This document shows positions 54,214-62,706 of a DNA stretch of 64,000 nt, piece by piece. How positions within the stretch are numbered: position 1 is the stretch's first letter; every line of letters starts with the position of its first letter. The translations under genes and the position numbers were made by a program. The notes under the pieces were generated by a model that did no database searches, was not told the origin of the DNA, and saw only the letters and a program-made list of their open reading frames with translations. Origin of the DNA: Massilia sp. IC2-477 (GTDB lineage Bacteria; Pseudomonadota; Gammaproteobacteria; Burkholderiales; Burkholderiaceae_D); the NCBI RefSeq assembly GCF_020707265.1, contig NZ_JAJFEQ010000001.1, positions 682,001 to 746,000 of the forward strand, given 5' to 3'.

Positions 54214-55628
54214 AAATTTACCCAGTCATCCTCTCCGGCGGCGCCGGCACCCGCCTGTGGCCGCTCTCGCGCGCCGTGCTGCCCAAGCAGCTGCTGCCGC
54301 TGGTAGCCGACAGGACCATGCTGCAGGAAACTGCGCTACGGGTAGCCGGCTGGCCGGGAGTGATGGCGCCGCTGGTCGTCTGCGGCAACGACCACCGCTT
54401 CATGGTGGCCGAACAGCTGCGCGAGATCGGCATCACCCCGCTCGGCATCCTGCTCGAGCCGGTCGGCCGCAACACCGCTCCGGCGGTGGCGGCGGCGGCC
54501 CACTACCTGAAAGCGATCGACCCGGAAGCCATCATGCTGGTGCTGCCGGCTGATCATGTGATCGAAAACGGCGCCGCCTTCCGCGACGCGGTCGAACGCG
54601 CCGTGACCCTGGTGGGGCAGGGCGCCCTGGCCACCTTCGGCATCGTGCCCAAGACGCCGGAAACCGGCTACGGCTACATCCGCCGCGGCGACGCGGTGGC
54701 CAACTGCGGCGACTGCTACAAGGTGGCGCGCTTCGTCGAGAAGCCGGACGCCGCCACGGCCCAGGGCTTCCTCGACGAAGGCGGCTACTACTGGAACAGC
54801 GGCATGTTCATGTTCCATGCCGAGCGCTTCTTGAAGGAGCTGGAAGAGCACGCGCCGGCCATCGCGCTTGCTGCCGACAAGGCGGTCAGCACGGGCTACC
54901 GCGACCTCGACTTCTGCCGCCTGGAAGAAAAGGCCTTCTCGGACAGCCCGTCCGACTCGATCGACTACGCGGTGATGGAAAAGACGGTTGATGCCGCCGT
55001 GGTCCCGGCCGACATCGGCTGGAACGACGTCGGCTCCTGGTCGGCCCTGTGGGAAGTGCAGCCGAAGGACGCCAAGGGCAATGCCCAGCGCGGCGACGTT
55101 TACCTGGACAATGTCACGAACTCGCTGGTGCGCGCCGAATCGCGCATCGTGGCCGTGGTCGGGGTCGACAACCTGGTCGTGGTCGAGACCCAGGACGCGG
55201 TGCTGGTCACCCACAAGGATCAAGTGCAGCGCGTCAAGCAGGTGGTCGACCACCTCAAGAGCAAGGCCCGTACCGAGCACCTGCACCACACCCGCGTGTA
55301 CCGCCCCTGGGGCCACTACGAGGGCATCGATGCGGGCGACCGCTTCCAGGTCAAGCGCATCACGGTCAAGCCGGGCGAAAAGCTCTCGCTGCAGATGCAC
55401 CACCACCGCGCCGAGCACTGGGTCGTGGTGTCGGGCACCGCGCGCGTGACCTGCGGCGACAAGGTCTGCCTGCTGTCGGAAAACGAGTCGACCTACATCC
55501 CGATCGGCGTCACCCACCGCCTGGAAAACCCGGGCAAGCTGCCGCTCGACCTCATCGAAGTGCAGTCCGGCAGCTACCTCGGCGAGGACGACATCGTCCG
55601 CTTCGAGGACATCTACCAGCGCGCCTGA
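54210..55628 (+). CDS. manC: mannose-1-phosphate guanylyltransferase / mannose-6-phosphate isomerase
   Basis: 472-residue bifunctional enzyme supplying GDP-mannose, the substrate for Gmd in this locus. N-terminal pyrophosphorylase: VILSGGAGTRLWPLSR, RNTAPAVAAAAHYL, LPADHVI, RFVEKPD and YYWNSGMFMF. C-terminal type II isomerase cupin (~360-472): RPWGHYEGIDAGDRFQVKRI and LSLQMHHHRAEHWVVVSGTARV with the metal His cluster. Length is typical. It is translationally coupled to the preceding nucleotidyltransferase and ends the EPS sugar-nucleotide genes. Confidence 0.96.
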   Translation: MKIYPVILSGGAGTRLWPLSRAVLPKQLLPLVADRTMLQETALRVAGWPGVMAPLVVCGNDHRFMVAEQLREIGITPLGILLEPVGRNTAPAVAAAAHYLKAIDPEAIMLVLPADHVIENGAAFRDAVERAVTLVGQGALATFGIVPKTPETGYGYIRRGDAVANCGDCYKVARFVEKPDAATAQGFLDEGGYYWNSGMFMFHAERFLKELEEHAPAIALAADKAVSTGYRDLDFCRLEEKAFSDSPSDSIDYAVMEKTVDAAVVPADIGWNDVGSWSALWEVQPKDAKGNAQRGDVYLDNVTNSLVRAESRIVAVVGVDNLVVVETQDAVLVTHKDQVQRVKQVVDHLKSKARTEHLHHTRVYRPWGHYEGIDAGDRFQVKRITVKPGEKLSLQMHHHRAEHWVVVSGTARVTCGDKVCLLSENESTYIPIGVTHRLENPGKLPLDLIEVQSGSYLGEDDIVRFEDIYQRA

Positions 55629-55649
55629 CACGGCGCACTGCGACGCTCA

Positions 55650-55688
55650 CCGCACGGCTGACGCTGCTTGCGCAGCGGAACCGTGCGG
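55650..55688 (+). terminator. long hairpin after manC
   Basis: Outer arms CCGCACGG (55650-55657) / CCGTGCGG (55681-55688) enclose an inner stem CGCTGC/GCAGCG (55662-55667, 55672-55677). No U-tract follows, so termination efficiency is uncertain, but it marks the end of the EPS run. Confidence 0.5.
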
Positions 55689-55704
55689 ACCCCCGTGGTA
55701 ACGC

Positions 55705-55744
55705 GGGCATACAATGCCCCCAACTGAACCGAACGAGGGGGCAT
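55705..55744 (+). promoter_or_regulatory. overlapping hairpins / -10 in front of the TLDc gene
   Basis: GGGCAT (55705-55710) can pair with ATGCCC (55714-55719), while ATGCCCCC (55714-55721) can pair with GGGGGCAT (55737-55744), which contains the ribosome site; the two structures exclude each other. The same stretch contains TACAAT (55710-55715); if that is the real -10, transcripts would start near 55722 and the hairpins would not form. Confidence 0.4.
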
Positions 55745-55745
55745 C

Positions 55746-56474
55746 ATGAAATCGATCGTTGCGGCGTCCACCCTGGGTGTCATGCTGAGCGCGCTGGCCG
55801 CACCAGCCGCACATGCCCAGAACGGCACACCCCTGCTGGACCTGACCCTGTATGGCCAGCTTGAACGCTGGCTCGGCGCCGGCCCGCTGGACCTGCGCAA
55901 CATCTACACGCGCCAGCTTGGCCACAACTCGCGCGATTTCCATGAGGCCGCCGACGGCGCCGGCATGACCTTCACCCTGCTGCAGGTGACCAATGACTTC
56001 GGCCAGAGCTGGGTCGTGGGCGGCTACAATCCGCAGAGCTGGTCGTCCACCGATGGCTGGCACCAGACGCCGCGCGACTGGCAGCGCACCGCCTTCATCT
56101 TCAACTACACCGACGCCCAGCTATGGCGCCAGGTGCTGTCGAACGACATCCTGCCCAACCGCGGCCTGCGCCAGACCTTCAACGAACCCAACCACGGTCC
56201 GACCTTCGGCGCCGGTCCCGACCTGTTCGTCAATGATCGCCTGAACGCCGCCCTGTCCTGGCAGGTGAGCTATGGCGACGGCCTGTCCGAGGGCACCAGC
56301 ATCATCGACGGCAGCACCGGCGGCCAGCTGTTCCGGGTCGACGCGCTCGAGGTCTACTCGATCTCGCTGGTGCCGGAACCGGGTACGACGGCGATGTACA
56401 TCGGCGGCATTGGCCTGCTGGGCTGGACCGCATGGCGGCGCCGCGCCAAACCGGCGCTCAAGCGTAGGCACTGA
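55746..56474 (+). CDS. TLDc-domain protein with PEP-CTERM anchor
   Basis: 242 residues: signal peptide (ending APAAHA), a TLDc-like domain over residues ~30-205, and the sorting tail VPEPGTTAMYIGGIGLLGWTAWRRRAKP. TLDc features are the start IYTRQLGHNSRDFHEAADGAGMTFTLLQV, VVGGYNPQSWSSTDGW, RTAFIFNY, GPTFGAGPDLFV and FRVDALEVYSI, in the order seen in eukaryotic OXR1/TLDC proteins. Function in bacteria is unknown. Exosortase XrtB should process it. AGGGG lies close to the ATG, inside a possible hairpin. Confidence 0.85.
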   Translation: MKSIVAASTLGVMLSALAAPAAHAQNGTPLLDLTLYGQLERWLGAGPLDLRNIYTRQLGHNSRDFHEAADGAGMTFTLLQVTNDFGQSWVVGGYNPQSWSSTDGWHQTPRDWQRTAFIFNYTDAQLWRQVLSNDILPNRGLRQTFNEPNHGPTFGAGPDLFVNDRLNAALSWQVSYGDGLSEGTSIIDGSTGGQLFRVDALEVYSISLVPEPGTTAMYIGGIGLLGWTAWRRRAKPALKRRH

Positions 56475-56573
56475 ACCCGGCCCGGCAGGCAGCCGTCAGC
56501 TGACAAAACGGCAAGCTGTGGCATGATGGCGGCGGAGCCCGGCTCCGCCATCCGTTCATCCTGCGACCGATCC

Positions 56574-57605
56574 ATGCGACCGACCCTGTCAGCCAGCCTG
56601 CGCGTAGTCCTGTTCTCCCTCCTCGGCGCCATCTGCGCCATCCACGCTCCGGCCGCCGCCGCACCGCTCAAGCCAGCCGAACTGGCCATCGTCATCAATG
56701 ACGAAGACCCGTCCAGCGTCGCGGTTGGCGAGTACTATCGCAAGCGCCGGGCTATTCCCGCGGCTAACGTGGTGCACGTGCGCATCCCCGGCAAGCCGCG
56801 CAGCCTCAGTCCGGCCCAGTTCCGCCTGCTGAAGGAAGACATCGACAGCCAGCTCAAGCCGGGCGTGCAGGGGGTGCTGATGGTCTGGACCGCGCCCTAT
56901 GCGGTCGACTGCAATTCGATTACCGGCGCCTACACCCTGGGCTTCGACGGCGGCCAGTGCGCCAAGACCTGCGCGGCCGGCCAGCCCAGCGCCTACTTCA
57001 ACAGCAAGTCCGCGCGACCCTTCAGCGAGCACGGGATGCGCATCTCGATGCTGCTGCCGACCGAGTCGGTGGAGAAGGCGAAAGCGCTGATCGACCGCGG
57101 CGTGTCGGCGGGCTTTCGCACCGTGCCCGCCACCGCCTATTACCTGGCCACCTCGGAAAAGGCGCGCAACACCCGCGCCGGTTTCTTCCCGCGCCCGGGG
57201 CGCATTCCCGGTCGCCGCGTCACCACCAAGGTGATGCAGGCCGACGTGCTGGAAAACGTCCAGGACATCCTGGTCTACCAGACCGGCATGGCCCAGGTCG
57301 CCAAGCTGGAGACGCTTGGTTTCGTGCCCGGCGCGCTGGCCGACCACCTGACCTCGCTCGGCGGCGACCTGCTCGGCGGCAGCCAGATGAGCAGCCTGCG
57401 CTGGCTGGAGGCGGGCGCCACCGCCAGCTACGGCACCGTCAGTGAACCCTGCAACCACTGGCAGAAATTCCCGAACCCCTCCGTCCTGCTGCGCCATTAC
57501 CTGAGCGGCAATAGCGCCATCGAAGCCTACTGGAAGAGTGTTGCGTGGCCGTCACAAGGCCTCTTCATTGGCGAACCCCTGGCCGCGCCCTACCGCGGAC
57601 GCTAA
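56574..57605 (+). CDS. TIGR03790 family secreted protein
   Basis: 343 residues with a signal peptide (ending HAPAAAA). LAIVINDEDPSSVAVGEYYRKRRAIPAANVVHVRIPG and QGVLMVWTAPYAVDCNSITGAYTLGFDGG, then DILVYQTGMAQVAKL and GATASYGTVSEPCNHWQKFPNPSVLLRHYLSGNSAIEAYWKSV, match the TIGR03790 family, a set of uncharacterised proteins that occurs only in genomes with exosortase. ATG at 56574 is favoured by the signal peptide. A GC hairpin (GGCGGAGCC/GGCTCCGCC, 56531-56549) lies in its leader. Confidence 0.85.
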   Translation: MRPTLSASLRVVLFSLLGAICAIHAPAAAAPLKPAELAIVINDEDPSSVAVGEYYRKRRAIPAANVVHVRIPGKPRSLSPAQFRLLKEDIDSQLKPGVQGVLMVWTAPYAVDCNSITGAYTLGFDGGQCAKTCAAGQPSAYFNSKSARPFSEHGMRISMLLPTESVEKAKALIDRGVSAGFRTVPATAYYLATSEKARNTRAGFFPRPGRIPGRRVTTKVMQADVLENVQDILVYQTGMAQVAKLETLGFVPGALADHLTSLGGDLLGGSQMSSLRWLEAGATASYGTVSEPCNHWQKFPNPSVLLRHYLSGNSAIEAYWKSVAWPSQGLFIGEPLAAPYRGR

Positions 57606-57691
57606 TCCGCTCGCTCTCTCCTATGGCAGAGCTGTTTGCGAACGCATACGCGCCACGCATGAGTTTCCTTGTGGAATGCTAATGAGAAATA

Positions 57692-57725
57692 CTGTCACAC
57701 GGATGTAAATTTCTCCATTTACTAT
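57692..57725 (+). promoter_or_regulatory. Pho-box-like site and -10 for the extracellular nuclease
   Basis: CTGTCAC-ACGG-ATGTAAA (57692-57709) resembles the PhoB site of two 7-base repeats 4 bases apart; the first repeat is near perfect, the second matches 4 of 7. TACTAT (57720-57725) follows after 10 bases, the spacing seen in Pho promoters. The ATG is at 57803. Confidence 0.45.
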
Positions 57726-57802
57726 GCTTTTTGCTAATGGTAAATTGCATTCTGCTAACGTTTTTCCTAATAACATTCGTTCGGCTTATCTTCCAGGAAA
57801 CC

Positions 57803-60800
57803 ATGAACAAGCTTGCCGCTTCCATCCATTCACCGGGCCGCCTGACCGTGCTGGCCGCCTTGCTCGCCGGCCTGGCGTCACCGGTGCTGGCCGCCTCGCC
57901 CAATGTCGTCATCAGCCAGGTCTACGGCGCCGGCGGCAACGGCAGCGGCGCCACCGGCGCGACCTATAAACACGACTTCATCGAGCTGTTCAATCGCGGC
58001 AACACCAGCATCGACATCGGCGGCTGGAGCGTGCAATACGCCAGCAGCACCGGCAATTCCTGGAGCAACAGGACCGCCATCCCGGCCAACACCATCCTGG
58101 CCCCGGGCCAGTATTACCTGATCCGTGAAGCGGCAGGCGCGGGCGGGGCGCCCGGCGTGGTGGATACGCCGGCCGACCTGATCCCGGCGACCACGATCCC
58201 AATGGGTGGATCCTCCGGCAAGGTGGCCCTGGTGAGCAATACCACGCCGCTGACCGGCAGCACGCCGAGCGGCGGCGCCCTGGTCGACCTGGTCGGCTAT
58301 GGCAACGGTTCGAATGCCGAGGGCGGCAGCCCGACTGGCAACATCGGCAACCAGACGTCGGCCCAGCGCCGCGGCAACGGCTGCACGGACACCGACGTCA
58401 ACGGGGACGACTTTGAGGTGCTGGCGGTGGCCCCGCGCACCAGCGGCACCCCGCTGAACGTGTGCGGCGGCGCGAATGACGCGCCAATCGTCACCAGCTG
58501 CCCGGCAAGCCTGGTGCGTCCGCACGGCGAACTCGTGTCCGCTATCCTGAACGCCAGCGACAAGGACAACCGCGTTACCAGTGCCGCCATCACCTCCAGC
58601 CTGGTCGCCGGCATCCGCCTGGAAGAATTCAGCGCCTCGCCGGACCGTGACGCCGCCGCCGGCGTCAAGCTGGTGGTCGATTCGTCCACCGCGGCCGGCA
58701 ACCATGCGGTGGTGGTGAGCTTCACCAACGACGCCGGCAAGAGCCTGGCCTGCACGGTCACCGTGCGTTCGGCCGGCAACCAGAGCATCCCCGCGATCCA
58801 GGGCCCGGGCGCAGCCAGCCCCTTCCAGGGCACGGCGCAGACCACCGAGGGCGTCATCACCGCCAAGGTCGGCAGCGGCTACTTCGTGCAGGACCCGGAT
58901 GGCGACAACGATCCCGCGACCTCCGACGCGATCTTCGTGTACGGCGCGACCGACGGCGTGGCGGGCGAGCGCGTGCGCGTGACCGGCCTCGTGACCGAAT
59001 ACCTGCCTTCGGGCAGCAACTCCTACACCGAGCTGACCGAGAGCGTGTCGACGGTGCTGGGCGCCGGCCAGACCGTGCATGCCACCAACATCAGCTTCCC
59101 GGGCGGCGACCTCGAGCGCTATGAAGGCATGCTGGTGCGCATCACAAACCCCTTGACCGTCAACCAGAACAAGTACCTTGGCACCCGCGGCGAGCTGACC
59201 CTCTCCAACGGCCGCCTGGAAGTACCGACCAACCGCTACCGTCCGGGCACGCCGGAAGCGATCGCGATGGCGGCGGCCAATGCGGCCAATGTGATCACGC
59301 TCGACGACGGCATCTTCACTGCACCGCCCGTAATCCCTTACATCGGCGTGGACGGCACCGTGCGCGCCGGCGACACCGTCACCGGCCTGGAAGGCGTGCT
59401 CGACTTCGGCGCGCTGGGCGCCGGCGGCGCCGGCTTCAAGCTGCAGCCGACCGTGGCGCCGGAGTTCTCGCGCACCAACCCGCGCCTGGGCGTGCCGAGC
59501 CTGCCGGCCGGCGTCAAGGTCGCCAGCGCCAATGTGCTGAACTTCTTCACCACCTTCACCGACCTGACCGACGTCGAGGGCAAGACGACGCTCGGCTGCA
59601 CCATCGGCAGCGGCGCCCCGAGCGCCGGCAACTGCCGCGGCGCCGACAACCTGCAGGAGTTCGTGCGCCAGCGCGACAAGATCGTCAAGTCGCTGGTCGC
59701 GCTGAACGCCGACGTGGTGGGCCTGATGGAGATCCAGAACAACGGCGACGTCGCGGTCCAGTACCTGGTCGACAGCATCAACGCCGTCCTGGGCAGCGCG
59801 GTGTATGCGGTGGTGCCGAAACCGGCATCGACCGGCACCGACGCGATCCGCGTCGCCATGATCTACAAGCCGGCCGCGCTGACGCTCGTGGGCACGGCGC
59901 TGTCCGACGGCGACCGCGTCAACAACCGTCCGCCGATGGCCCAGACCTTCAAGGCCGCCAACGGCGCGAAGTTCTCGGTGATCGTCAACCACCTCAAGGC
60001 CAAGGCCGGCTGCCCGTCGGGCAGTGGCGTGGACACCGACCGCGGCGACGGCCAGGGCTGCTTCAATGCCACCCGCGTGCTGCAGGCCAAGCGCCTGGCG
60101 GAATACTTCATCCCGCTGGTCAAGTCGACCGCAGGCGACGACGACGTGCTGGTGATCGGCGACATGAACGCGCACGGCTTCGAGGATCCGATCGCCGCCC
60201 TGACGGACGCCGGCCTGGTCAACGAACTGGAACGCTTCGTGCGCCCACAGGGCCTGGTGTATTCCTATGTGTTCGACGGCGAAAGCGGCTACCTCGACCA
60301 CGCCCTCACCACGCCTTCGCTAAGCGCGCAGGTGGCCGGCGCAGCCGAGTGGCACAACAACGCGGACGAGCCGGAAACCATCGACTACAACTTCGACACC
60401 GGCAACGGCAACACGCCGAAGACCCAGGACCTGTTCGCCAACGATGCCTTCCGCGCCTCGGACCACGACCCGGTGCTGGTGAGCCTGAACCTGACGCCGA
60501 CCTGGATCGACGCCAGCGCCAGCTTCTCGGTGGTGCGCTCCGCCCTGGCCCTGAACCGCGCCACCGGCCAGTACGGCGGCAGCTTCCAGTTCACCAACAA
60601 GACCGGTGCGGCCATCACCGGCCCGTTCCACGTCAAGATCGGCGGCCTGCCGGCGGACGTGACGCTGGCCAACGCCAGCGGCAGCCACAACGGCCTGCCT
60701 TACATCACGGCCGGCACCGGCTCGATCGCGCCGGGCGCAACCGTCACGGTCAATCTCCTGTTCAACAACCCGAAACGCGTCGCCTTCAACTACAGCGCCG

Positions 60801-60823
60801 CCATCATCGCCGGTACCTTCTAA
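57803..60823 (+). CDS. ExeM/NucH-family extracellular endonuclease
   Basis: 1006 residues. Signal peptide (ending SPVLA), a lamin-tail domain (~28-165, VVISQVYGAGGNGSGATGATYKHDFIELFNRG), Ig-like and OB-fold regions (~210-560), an endonuclease/exonuclease/phosphatase domain (~575-910) with VKVASANVLNFFTTF, DVVGLMEIQNNG, VIVNHLKAKAGCPSG, DDVLVIGDMNAHG, YLDHAL and ASDHDPVLVSLN, and a C-terminal Ig-like domain. It lacks its own PEP-CTERM or GlyGly-CTERM tail, so it may be released, possibly by the T2SS starting 2 kb downstream. AGGAAA is upstream of the ATG. Likely role: digesting extracellular DNA for phosphate or biofilm remodelling. Confidence 0.92.
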   Translation: MNKLAASIHSPGRLTVLAALLAGLASPVLAASPNVVISQVYGAGGNGSGATGATYKHDFIELFNRGNTSIDIGGWSVQYASSTGNSWSNRTAIPANTILAPGQYYLIREAAGAGGAPGVVDTPADLIPATTIPMGGSSGKVALVSNTTPLTGSTPSGGALVDLVGYGNGSNAEGGSPTGNIGNQTSAQRRGNGCTDTDVNGDDFEVLAVAPRTSGTPLNVCGGANDAPIVTSCPASLVRPHGELVSAILNASDKDNRVTSAAITSSLVAGIRLEEFSASPDRDAAAGVKLVVDSSTAAGNHAVVVSFTNDAGKSLACTVTVRSAGNQSIPAIQGPGAASPFQGTAQTTEGVITAKVGSGYFVQDPDGDNDPATSDAIFVYGATDGVAGERVRVTGLVTEYLPSGSNSYTELTESVSTVLGAGQTVHATNISFPGGDLERYEGMLVRITNPLTVNQNKYLGTRGELTLSNGRLEVPTNRYRPGTPEAIAMAAANAANVITLDDGIFTAPPVIPYIGVDGTVRAGDTVTGLEGVLDFGALGAGGAGFKLQPTVAPEFSRTNPRLGVPSLPAGVKVASANVLNFFTTFTDLTDVEGKTTLGCTIGSGAPSAGNCRGADNLQEFVRQRDKIVKSLVALNADVVGLMEIQNNGDVAVQYLVDSINAVLGSAVYAVVPKPASTGTDAIRVAMIYKPAALTLVGTALSDGDRVNNRPPMAQTFKAANGAKFSVIVNHLKAKAGCPSGSGVDTDRGDGQGCFNATRVLQAKRLAEYFIPLVKSTAGDDDVLVIGDMNAHGFEDPIAALTDAGLVNELERFVRPQGLVYSYVFDGESGYLDHALTTPSLSAQVAGAAEWHNNADEPETIDYNFDTGNGNTPKTQDLFANDAFRASDHDPVLVSLNLTPTWIDASASFSVVRSALALNRATGQYGGSFQFTNKTGAAITGPFHVKIGGLPADVTLANASGSHNGLPYITAGTGSIAPGATVTVNLLFNNPKRVAFNYSAAIIAGTF

Positions 60824-60834
60824 GGAATAAGAAT

Positions 60835-61449
60835 ATGTTCAACGCCAAGACTTTCCTGCGCCAGGCAGCCCTGGCCCTGCTTCTTGCCACCAGCTCGCTG
60901 GCGGCGCTGGCCGGCCCGATCAGCTACCACGTCAATGTCGACACCACGGGCCGCACGGGCGCCGGCGCCCTCGACCTGATGTTCCACACCTTCTCGAGCA
61001 CGCAAGTGAGCGCGACCCTGAGCAACTTCAGCGGCGCGTTCGGCGCGGCCAGCGTGGCCGAGCAGGTGACCTTCAATCCGGACGGCAGCATCGTGCTGGC
61101 CAACCTGCCGGATTTCGGCAGCTATCTGAAGTTCGACCTGAGCCTGGGCGGCGCCTTCGGCTTCGATATCCTGTTCAGCGACGACCAGAGCCTGGACACC
61201 GGTGCGGATAGCAGCCTGCTGTCGATCGGCCTGTACGACGCCGCCGGCGTGCTGGGCGATCCCTACGGCATCGTGCAGTTCGAACTGACGCCGGGGCAGG
61301 GCATCGGCACGCCCTATGCGGACGCCGCCTTCGCCCAGGTGAGCGAGGCAGCGGCGGCGGTGCCGGAACCTGCGGACTGGCTACTGATGGCCACCGGCCT
61401 GGCCCTGCTCGGCGCAAGCCTGCGCCGTCGGAACACCATCGGACGCTGA
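60835..61449 (+). CDS. PEP-CTERM sorting-domain protein
   Basis: 204 residues: signal peptide (ending LAALA), a beta-rich extracellular domain (ISYHVNVDTTGRTGAGALDLMFH, SATLSNFSGAFG, FDLSLGGAFGFDILFSDD) of the NF038129-like type, and the tail VPEPADWLLMATGLALLGASLRRR. It starts 11 bases after the nuclease stop, with AAGGAA as ribosome site, so the two are co-transcribed. A strong terminator follows. Confidence 0.9.
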   Translation: MFNAKTFLRQAALALLLATSSLAALAGPISYHVNVDTTGRTGAGALDLMFHTFSSTQVSATLSNFSGAFGAASVAEQVTFNPDGSIVLANLPDFGSYLKFDLSLGGAFGFDILFSDDQSLDTGADSSLLSIGLYDAAGVLGDPYGIVQFELTPGQGIGTPYADAAFAQVSEAAAAVPEPADWLLMATGLALLGASLRRRNTIGR

Positions 61450-61461
61450 ACCGCCTCAGGC

Positions 61462-61496
61462 GAAAAAAAAAGACACACCAGGCGGTGTGTCTTTTT
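61462..61496. terminator. bidirectional Rho-independent terminator
   Basis: An A-tract, AGACACACC (61471-61479), a 4-base loop, GGTGTGTCT (61484-61492) and a T-tract. It ends both the nuclease/PEP-CTERM transcript and the convergent small lipoprotein gene. Confidence 0.92.
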
Positions 61497-61514
61497 ATTG
61501 GAAAGAAGGGAGAA

Positions 61515-61835
61515 TCAGGTCTGGTCGGCGGCGGCGCGGCGCATCGCGTCCACGCGGTAGGCTTCGGCATTGCCGTCGATGATGCGCAGGCTGTTGCAGC
61601 CTTCCGGTGCGCAGTCCGGTACCGGGTTGTGCGGGCCGCTGGCGGCAGCAACGGCCGGGCCGGTCGAAGCGGCAGCCGGGGCTGCGGCGACACCGGTGAC
61701 GGCGGCAACGTTCACGTCGCTCTGCACGGCCGAGCCGAGCGTCATGGCCGACTGGCTGTCCTGCTGGCCTGCGCCGCAGGCGGTCAGGAGGGTGGTCAGG
61801 GCGATGGCAGCGATAGTGCGGAAGGAGATGTTCAT
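61515..61835 (-). CDS. small lipoprotein, unknown
   Basis: 106 residues. The lipobox LTTLLTAC predicts lipidation at Cys20; the rest is Ala/Val-rich and probably disordered except for a C-terminal segment with two cysteines (PDCAPEGCNSLRIIDGNAEAYRVDAMRRAAAD). No family recognised. A minus-strand promoter is plausible (TTGAGC at 61905-61900 and TACAAT at 61880-61875, 19 bases apart). Confidence 0.7.
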   Translation of the reverse strand: MNISFRTIAAIALTTLLTACGAGQQDSQSAMTLGSAVQSDVNVAAVTGVAAAPAAASTGPAVAAASGPHNPVPDCAPEGCNSLRIIDGNAEAYRVDAMRRAAADQT

Positions 61836-62135
61836 GATCGGTCTGGTGAAGCAAGCTCGTCGGTAACAGGCACTATTGTAGACAGTAAATTTTTCCGATG
61901 CTCAATTTTTTTTCGTTAGCGAACGGCAAACATTAAGATTTAGAAAGAAAATTGACCGAGATTGGCTGCTGTTGCGCGCAATTGCCGCATCTGTTTTCAC
62001 GGAAATAAAACATTCTCTGTGGAAATTAATGTTCTACGGCAAGGTCGGTGTTGCATGCCGACGACGTTGAAAGCGGGGATGCATCCATACCGTGATTCGC
62101 TTGACCACACCCGGGCAAGCAGGGAAGATGGATGC
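61836..62135. other. divergent intergenic region
   Basis: 300 bases, AT-rich over 61870-62050, between two divergent lipoprotein genes. It contains the minus-strand promoter candidate 61875-61905; on the plus strand I see TTGACC (61953-61958) but no matching -10. No gene, repeat or RNA recognised. Confidence 0.4.
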
Positions 62136-62591
62136 ATGCGCAAACTCATGCTTATCCTCCTGCTGGGCTGTGCCGCTTGCAGCACCCAGGCCCACGACCC
62201 CGCTCGCAAGGACGCACCGGTGGCGTCCGCACCGGCAGCTGCATCGGCGCCAGGCGGCGATATCGGCCAGCCGCACCTCCTGGCCCGCATCCGCGCCGTG
62301 ATCGGCGAAGCCAGTTGCACCCATTCCGGCCAGTGCCGTACCCTGCCGATCGGGGCCATGGCCTGCGGCGGCCCGGAGAGCTACCTGCCGTATTCGGAGT
62401 CGCGCACCGACGAAAAGACCCTGCGCGCACTGGGCGAGCAGTACAAGGCCGAGCGCCTGGCCCAGAACAAGGCAAGCGGCCTGATGTCCATCTGCCGCTA
62501 CATGACCGATCCGGGCGCGGTGTGCACCAGCGGCAGTTGCCAGCTGGGCGGCTCGTCGCCATCGGCGCCTTCGTCCCCGGTCGCACGCTGA
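62136..62591 (+). CDS. small lipoprotein with conserved cysteines, unknown
   Basis: 151 residues. Lipobox LLGCAAC gives lipidation at Cys15. After a low-complexity linker (~18-40) a compact domain follows with paired cysteines (EASCTHSGQCRTLPIGAMACGGPESYLPYS, SICRY, GAVCTSGSCQL), likely disulfide-linked. AGGGA is ten bases upstream of the ATG; an upstream ATG at 61962 would destroy the lipoprotein signal. No family recognised with confidence. Confidence 0.7.
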   Translation: MRKLMLILLLGCAACSTQAHDPARKDAPVASAPAAASAPGGDIGQPHLLARIRAVIGEASCTHSGQCRTLPIGAMACGGPESYLPYSESRTDEKTLRALGEQYKAERLAQNKASGLMSICRYMTDPGAVCTSGSCQLGGSSPSAPSSPVAR

Positions 62592-62706
62592 TCGCCGGCG
62601 CCGCTGGCGCCGCGATTGCAAAAAATAAAGAACTATTGTCTTGGTGTTGAGCGGCGTGGTAGCCTTCAACGCTGAGCTTTTCGTGTGTGCACTTAGGAGT
62701 CGGTCG

